Below are positions 57,766 through 64,000 of a stretch of 64,000 nt of DNA, piece by piece. The notes under the pieces were generated by a model, which was not told where the DNA came from, did not search any database, and saw only the letters and a program-made list of their open reading frames with translations. A program made the position numbers and the translations under genes. The stretch lies in the NCBI GenBank assembly GCA_003117195.1, contig BDSI01000119.1:62001-126000 (forward strand). The letters run 5' to 3'. Within the stretch, counting starts at the first letter, position 1. Each line of letters opens with the position of its first letter. This DNA is from Eudorina sp. 2006-703-Eu-15. Lineage: Eukaryota > Chlorophyta > Chlorophyceae > Chlamydomonadales > Volvocaceae.

Positions 57766-58694
57766 CGGGGTTCCCCTACTCCCGTCCCTAGGAGGGCATC
57801 AAGGGGGCGTCATGAGTCATTCGTCATGAGTCGTAGCTCCGCTGAAGCTCCGGATGCCGACTTATGATTGGCCAGTGGCACGATCGCGTGAAAATCGTTG
57901 AGGACAGGCGAATCTAGGGCGGACTCGGACCCAGGGGCCATCGACCGCACTCGGGTCGGGTTTGGGTCGATGCGGTAGATGGACCACCCGGGGTCGATGG
58001 CTGCGCTCGCACCCCCGCACCCCCCGCACCCCCGCACCCCCGCACTGCCGCACCCCCGCACCTGGGATGATGTGCACCAGAGCCAGCGCGGCGATCACGC
58101 CCGCAGCAAACGAGCGGACAAGGCGAGTGGTCGTACTGTCGGGATCCCGAAACACCTGCGCTCAATTGGGGGACAAGTGTGGGTGGCAGCACACGACGCA
58201 GACATGTCAAGGACCTGTGACCACACGGAAGACATATGCAAATGGCTATGCCTATCGCACATAAACAATCCGTGTGAAGCAGGAAAGTGATAAAAAAGAG
58301 CATGTGTGCTGCGGTCGGCGGCCGCCGGTCGCCCAGTAGGACAGCGGCAGTAGCCGTTGGCACAGGCAGAACAGTAGTGCGCCTTGGCAGCAAAATTATG
58401 CATAATTTACACATGAAAAATTCATCGTGGCAAAATAGTTAAGGTAAAGCGAGCTTTCATGTCTGACGGACGACAGCTGACGACGGGAAAAACCAAAGCG
58501 GACGGCGTCCCCACCTTTAGAAACAGAGGGGGCAATCCTCCAAGTAGTCCAGACGATAATATAACGAATATTGAAACGATGCGGAGCGTCGTCGTGTTGT
58601 CATGTGCTGTTCCGTCGGCGCTGTCGGCCGGGTAATCTTCATTGTCTGCCCCTAAATCCTGCAGCAAAGCTCTTGCCAACTTAAAATCTTCCAT
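55434..58694 (-). CDS. ZIP-family (SLC39-type) divalent metal transporter
   Basis: Moves Zn2+ or related metals into the cytoplasm across a membrane. Six exons join exactly in phase to 419 residues: complement 58515-58694 (ATG at 58694, MEDFKLARALL), 58062-58155, 56862-57414, 56304-56397, 55752-55967, 55434-55556 (TGA). Exon 1 holds TM1 (LRIVSIFVILSSGLLGGLPP) and exon 2 TM2 (LVRSFAAGVIAALALVHIIP). Exon 3 holds TM3 and the variable cytoplasmic loop with Ala/Gly runs and an HSHSH metal-binding motif. Exons 3-4 form TM4, FHSFIIGLSLGVNQ, with the conserved His and Ser-Leu-Gly. Exons 4-5 give LAFHQWLEGISLAS, the HxxxEG motif of TM5. Exon 5 continues with CPVGIAVGMAIAE (TM6), and the last exon has TM8. 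All the usual metal-site positions are present. Metal specificity not predictable. Confidence 0.95.
55691..55732 (-). repeat. Intronic 40-bp dispersed repeat, copy 2
   Basis: Reverse strand reads TATAGGAAATTGGTAGACAA then TTTCAAACTGCGCTGCTGCC. In ZIP-B intron 55557-55751, about 20 bp from the donor. Confidence 0.8.
57704..57762. repeat. (AG)n microsatellite
   Basis: Nearly 30 uninterrupted AG dinucleotides in the second intron of ZIP copy B. Confidence 0.95.
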
Positions 58695-60699
58695 TGTCAC
58701 CAATTACGAGTCCTGCAATTAACGTTCAGCTGGCAAAGTTGGCAAGACCAACTACTTGGTATAAGCAAGGGTAATTAAAGACAATTAAGATTGGAGACGA
58801 GCAAAATGCTGCACAGATCACATCGCTAGGTTGCACAAAACCTCCGTCGGCCATACATTCCGTACATGTACCAAACTTCGGAGCAATGTATGGTGTTGCA
58901 CGTGGCACGGAAATCATTTAGTACCAAGAGATCACTCGTTGGATCGAATACATTTTCCATAAATGAAGTTCAGCTGCATCTGTTTGCGTATGATCGACCT
59001 GACCGCCTGTGAATGCACGCGCTCTGAGAGTCCCATGGTGGTGTAATCACTGAGGATACGCATTAGAGAACAAGTTGTCAATGGTATAATTGTTCGTTGA
59101 GTTCTCGAGTAACTTGCCTGTTTTTCGGTTTGTGCATATGGCGTCCGTTGCTTCCGTTGAAACTTCAAACTATTACACGAACTGAGACATGCCTCAATAG
59201 TCGTGTGCTCCCTTCTTAGAGGAGAGGATAGAAAATATTATTAATAATTCCTAAATAAGACAAACATGCCATGGACCTGGAGTTGATGCCTGAACCTCGC
59301 ACATCGAGTCTGCGACCAACCACCCACGGCGACGGTCGGTCCCAAGGACTGCGCACCCACCCACCATCACTCGCGGGGGATCGTGCAGCCTAGGTGCAGC
59401 CACACCGGCCAACATACCAGGTCCGGTCCGGCACTCGTCGGGATTCTCACCACTAGGGGCCAACAGGGGCATATACATACGGTATATCACTGGGCCTGGT
59501 TGATGTTATCTCCTCCAAGCAGGCGGACGACAGCTGCTACTACTCCGCATCCCAGACCAGACCAGAAATGGAGCTGAATGCCGATTGCCGAACATCAAAC
59601 GGTGGCCTGCGCTACGTGAAACCTGCTCCCATGGGGTTGGCTCCCGGGGGGGTGGACCATGAGTGTTCATTGCAACGGGATCCCTTTCCTTACGTTTTAC
59701 ACCTCGGAGTGCGCTGCCTGCCTGCGCTGTACGTAGGACGCCGCAAGCTCCTCGAGTCCGGTACGGCTGTGCAGTACAGTCCTCGTACCGCATATCCGCA
59801 CCGCTAAAGTCCGCTCAGGCTGCCTGGGGACGTGCCACACCGCTAAAATCCGCTCAGGCTGCCTGGACAGGCCCCTCCTCCCCTCGATCGGGCCCGGGCC
59901 TGGGTCCCGGCTGGGGATGACGTCGATCCAACGACCAGCTCACTGACGGAAAACCCTCTGAAACTCCAAAAAAACCTCACCCCCTGATACCGCACTACTC
60001 ACGCCTGTCAATCATTCCGAACACCGGCCATCACTCGCGCAGTGTTCTGCTGGCCATGTGCCAACTGTCAAGGAACCACCACGCCATGCACAGCTGCGCA
60101 CCGTATTGCGGCCGTCAAGAGTACTGCAGCTCTCGCCCATCCCAGCCGCCAGCCCCCCTGCGCGGTTACCCCCTCACCACCATCGCCATCAGCTCGGGGG
60201 AAAGGAGGGGGGTTCCTCAAGCAGCCAGCCGCACGGGTAGCGTCCTTACGCACGGACGCTGCGGATAGCTTCCAGCGAGCCACCCCGTCGCAGTGCCCCT
60301 GTAAGGGACGACGGCATGGCCGTGCTGCCATCTTGCCATCATGCTTTAGAGAGGCAACCCCGCGCCCGCACAAATCCGCGCGCCCGCACAAATCCGCGCA
60401 CCCGCACACAAACACCGCTTACAGGTCGCTCTCCGTCATCAACGCACCGCACCGCACCGCTGCAACCCTAAAACACAAGTGTTGTACTCCTCTGTGTGTG
60501 TACGACTCGTACATGCAAGCTCGCACCCCTCATGCCATGCGGCGTCCACGTCAACACGTCCATAACCCCCTGACCGCAGGAATCCTTTCCGTACATACAG
60601 TACGGCACTTGAGTAACGTCATCATCACCCAGTACGGCACTTGCGTAATAACGCCATCACCCACACCCAGCCAACAATCCCCCGACACCGCTTGCGCGC
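58695..60699. other. Intergenic region
   Basis: ZIP promoter side (58.7-59.3 kb, AT-richer) and the 3' flank of the PDZ-like gene. A CCGCTAAAxTCCGCTCAGG unit is repeated twice at 59801-59870 and an AAATCCGCGCxCCCGCAC unit at 60360-60410. No exon recognised. Confidence 0.5.
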
Positions 60700-63600
60700 T
60701 CATTTCCCCGTTGCGGCCGTCGGCGCCCCGTCCGCGGGGGCGTCCGCGGGGGAGCCGACGGACGACGAGTACGACAAGCCGGCGCCTCCCGGGTCGCAGC
60801 GCTGGAACTCCAGGGTGACCGCCATGTGGCCGGGGTGGGAGCCGATGGCCGCTGACACGGTCTTGAAGGCCTGGGGCAGCCGGGGGGGGGGGGACAGCGG
60901 GCGGGTCGGAGGAAGTTAAATTGACAAAAGAAATAAACCCGAAGAACGAACCCAGGCACACCCAGCATAACTCAGTATACTTACGTGGTGCGGTACCTGC
61001 ATAGCAACGGAAAGATAAAGGCCGCGCGCGGGCGCGTGGCGGCGCGGCCGCGCTGCCGCAGTGCCACAACAAGCAAACTGCGAACCCGACCCAACCCGGA
61101 GAGGACAGATACGTTACCGACCTGTGGTGGTAGACGGAGTAGCCGCGCCGCGAGCAATGTCCAGGGCCATGGCGATGCAGGGAGGGAAGCCGAGGAACGG
61201 AGTGAGTGAGGGTGGCAATTATTGTACGGAACGACAAAAGGAAACATCAAAAAGAAGGTAGTATGCGAGAATGGCGGGGCGGCAGCGCGGCGCGAAAGAG
61301 GACGGGGCGGACGAGGGGGAGTGGGATATGGGACGGGGACGGGAGGCCGTACGACATGTACGGCATGTACGACAGGGGGAGCAAGCATGGGGCAGGGAGG
61401 GGTCGGAGGGCGGCGTATAGGAAATTGGTAGGCATAATTAAACTGCGCTGCTGCCAGAGCAAAAGTCCGGTGAAGAATTAACTGTAACAGGCTCGGAAGG
61501 AGGGGGGACAGCGGAACGATATGGATGGATGCGCGGGGGAGGGCGTGTGGGTGTGGGTGTGGGTGTGGGTGTGGGTGTGGGTGTGGGTGTGGGTGTGGGT
61601 GTGGGTGTGGGTGTGGGTGTGGGTGTGGGTGTGGGTGTGGGTGTGGGTGTGGGTGTGGGTGTGGGTGTGGGTGTGGGTGTGGGTGTGGGTGGGGCCGCGG
61701 CGCGGCCATCAAACCGGCCGGCCCGACAAGGGTACCTCACACACAACGAGGTTACCGTACCGTATGTGTCCATGCAGGGCCCCATTGTCGTACTCGGCCG
61801 TACTGCGATGACGGTCGCTGCTGTACCCATCCATGCCCCATGCACTCAACGAGACCAACCGAGCCATCCAAGCCGTTGCGGACCAGGTAGCTGTGTGTGT
61901 GTGTTGGGGTTTGAGGTATGGAGCTGAGCGGCGACACCCCCCACAGACGTGCCCTCCAAGGCACCCCAAGGCCTCCGACACCCCACACCCACACCCACAC
62001 CCACACCCACACCCACACCCACACCCACACCCACCTCGCCCTGCACTCGGAGCCGCACCACTTGCTGCCCTCCCTTAACGGTCGCACCGCCGTAGTCGCT
62101 CTCGGTGGTGTAGATGACACCGCTGGTGGCGATCAGCTGGTCGCCCTGTGTTGCGCCGTACGAGCCGTACAGCAACGCGTGTGGGGGTTACGTCAGGACC
62201 CGGAGAGACGGAGATAAGCAAGGTGTGGGTTCCGCAGGTGAGCCGGTGATGCCGTACGTCCCACCGTCCCTACGTCCCTACGTCCCAGCCACGCCGCCGC
62301 CAGGCCATATTACTGATAGCCCGCAGCCTTCCCTCCCGTACAGGTCGTACTCGCCATGCGCGACCGACGAGTCACTACAACACACCTCAGGGGCCCACGG
62401 CGCTTCGCCACATGACCCATGGGTCGCGGCCCCGCCGGCGATTGCACGTCAGGACTCAAGGGAAGGGCGCCCCGGATTTGGTCCGACTCTTGATTACCCG
62501 ATATGACCCATGGGTCTCGGCCCTCCCAAGCAGGCACACGCGCGGCTTCACCAATCACAATGGTGAGGCTAACTCCCGCCGTGTCATGGAATGTCCTGCA
62601 CGCTGTGCCTCGTATCCCCCGGATGAGCCCGGGGTATAGGGTAAATGAGCCCGGGGAATTCCCGCAGGGCCCTATAGAGGTGGCGGACGGGGTACGACAT
62701 AGGCCCCACGGGGGTGGCTCCGGGGTTCAGAAGGCAGCAGGCTCTCCGCCCCGTGGAGGAGGGTGTGTGAAGCGCAGGCTGTCCGGCGCCTGCAACTGAC
62801 AGGTATACACCGACCCTACCGGATCCCGGCCCCCCGCCGTCCGTGAGGTCCCGAGGTCCCGAGGTCCCGAGGTCCCGAGGTCCGTGAGGTGCCTTGCTTA
62901 CCACCTTGACTCGCCCGTCGCGGGCTGCGCTGCCGTCTGCTTTGATCTCCGCCTGCCATGTGTGGCGGAGAAACCACGCGCGGGCACGGGCACGGGTGGG
63001 CATCTCATTAAACATACGGGTGGGCACACGCACGAACATGCACGAACACACAAACATAGGGGCACACGCATGCGCACAGGCACAATGCACTATGCGCAGT
63101 TGGGTGTCGAGCCATAAGCCCATGACACGCACACATGCACACACGTGCATTCCGAGTCTGTGCTGCGTGGAAGCATCCCTAGCCTGTGAGGTCGGCCACA
63201 CAGCAACGCAGATGCAGCAAACCACTTCCCGCCCGAGGCACCGGGTGTCTCGCATGCGGGTGGGTGGGTGGCTCAGTGGTCGAGTCGTGGGGCGGCCCCC
63301 GAACAAGGTGCGGTGCGTGGGTGGGTGGCCAGTCGAGTCGTGGGGCGACCCCCGAAGAAGGTGCGGTGCGTGGGTGGCTGCGGGCGGGGGTGCAATTCGA
63401 GCTGCCGGTTCTAGCGGACGCGTCCCTGCGGGTTGTTTCCACCCGCACCCGCCCACCGCCCAACCGCCCCATCGCCCCAACTCCCCACCGCTGCGCGCAG
63501 CAGCCCAGGCCCCCGATCTGGAGATCTGCATGGGACGGCGCGCTGACGGCAGGGCAGGAGGGCGTGTGTGTGTGCGCGTGTGTTTCGCGGAGAAACCCTG

Positions 63601-63837
63601 GCCGACCCAACGCCCGGGGATGCTGCGGTGCGCCCATTCCCTGACAGACTCCGCATGTGCACAGCACGCCCCAACCGGTCGGGCGGTTGGGTGGGGAAAG
63701 GGATACCACCCGTGGGTTCCAAAGGTTTGGAGACCGCGGCTCACCACGAAGATGTTGCCGCTCTTGGCGTCCTGCTCCAGCACAATCCCAAGCGGCTTCT
63801 TCAGGGACACGCTGTATCGGGAGCAGCCCGCCGGGAC
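60700..63837 (-). CDS. PDZ-like domain protein, C-terminal exons (5' part outside window)
   Basis: Four exons fit in phase 0: complement 63745-63837, 62902-62952, 62035-62145, 60700-60870 (TGA), 142 residues in the window. Together they form one PDZ-like fold: RYSVSLKKPLGIVLEQD (beta strand and carboxylate-binding-loop region), SGNIFVAEIKADGSAARDGRVKVGDQLIATSG across three exons (the core GxxA...GxVxxGDxIxxxxG pattern), then KGGQQVVRLRVQGE and AFKTVSAAIGSHP, then VTLEFQRC as the final strand. A Ser/Ala/Pro-rich tail follows. Similar domains occur in plastid proteins of plants and algae, so a chloroplast role is possible but is inference. Partners unknown. The first intron in from the C-terminus (60871-62034) is 1.16 kb and holds complementary repeat arrays. 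The start codon lies right of 64000 or in an unseen exon. Confidence 0.82.
61416..61455 (+). repeat. Intronic 40-bp dispersed repeat, copy 3
   Basis: TATAGGAAATTGGTAGGCAT then AATTAAACTGCGCTGCTGCC. In the last intron of the PDZ-like gene (60871-62034). Confidence 0.8.
61544..61691. repeat. (GTGTGG)n hexanucleotide array
   Basis: About 24 uninterrupted hexamers in the last intron of the PDZ-like gene. The same unit occurs in opposite orientation at 61981-62034. Confidence 0.95.
61981..62034. repeat. (CCCACA)n array abutting a 5' splice site
   Basis: About nine hexamers. On the transcribed (minus) strand it begins exactly at the donor of exon 62035-62145 as GTGGGTGTGGGT, so the splice site is the first repeat unit. 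Confidence 0.93.
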
Positions 63838-64000
63838 CTGTAGGATCGCGGGCGGATCGCGGGTGGGGGGAGAACCTTATGCGGGGTGGGGAAAGACGGG
63901 AAGAGGCGGCGTGCTTTTCTGAGTCGTTGTTTGTGAGTGGCATTGGGTGCGTCAGGAGGGGGACCCGAATGGGCGCGCGCCCGATGGAGCAGGAGACCGG

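Noticed and set aside
61081..61200. An open minus-strand segment (PFLGFPPCIAMALDIARG) in the PDZ-like gene
   Set aside because: Exons 62035-62145 and 60700-60870 join in phase to give a normal PDZ end, so this is most simply intron.

Overview
The window is nuclear DNA of a green alga of the Volvocales (the Chlamydomonas/Volvox lineage). The genes are intron-rich, with GTGAG/GTGCG/GTAAG donors and pyrimidine-rich CAG acceptors. Coding exons carry long Ala, Gly, Ser and Pro runs made of GCC/GGC triplets, introns are packed with minisatellites, and several eukaryotic transposons are present. Nothing looks prokaryotic: there are no operons, Shine-Dalgarno sites or CRISPR arrays. All gene models below were built by hand from splice sites and reading phase; every multi-exon model with an exon list was checked for phase continuity unless stated otherwise.

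Layout. 0-2.4 kb: 5' and middle exons of a cytochrome P450 (minus strand) running off the left edge, with a small hAT element in an intron. 2.4-7.5 kb: gene-poor, with two minisatellites and an ankyrin-like orphan fragment. 7.5-16.0 kb: a complete 12-exon class-3 (diacylglycerol-type) lipase, minus. 17.2-21.8 kb: a 7-exon protein joining a nucleotidyltransferase-like N-terminus to a class I SAM methyltransferase, minus. 22.4-25.1 kb: an unrecognised multi-exon gene, minus. 26.7-33.4 kb: a 7-exon rhomboid intramembrane protease with a very long low-complexity N-terminus, plus, with a second hAT element in intron 5.

36.2-57.1 kb is the most interesting part. It is a tandem segmental duplication. 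Each unit holds a novel coiled-coil gene (minus) and, upstream of it, a ZIP-family metal transporter gene (minus). In unit A (about 36.18-44.02 kb) the coiled-coil gene carries a 5'-truncated LINE insertion and an in-frame stop, and the ZIP copy is cut off by the duplication junction and has two 4-bp frameshifting duplications. In unit B (from about 44.02 kb) the coiled-coil gene is split by a third hAT-like element inside its coiled-coil exon, while the ZIP gene (55.4-58.7 kb) is complete with six exons. Unit B is also swollen by extra insertions and minisatellites.

60.7-63.8 kb holds the 3' exons of a PDZ-like domain gene (minus) leaving the window on the right. Its largest intron contains two complementary hexanucleotide arrays, one of them starting at the 5' splice site. 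Several short repeats recur across the window almost only in introns; two of these families are reported as possibly undescribed mobile or regulatory sequences.
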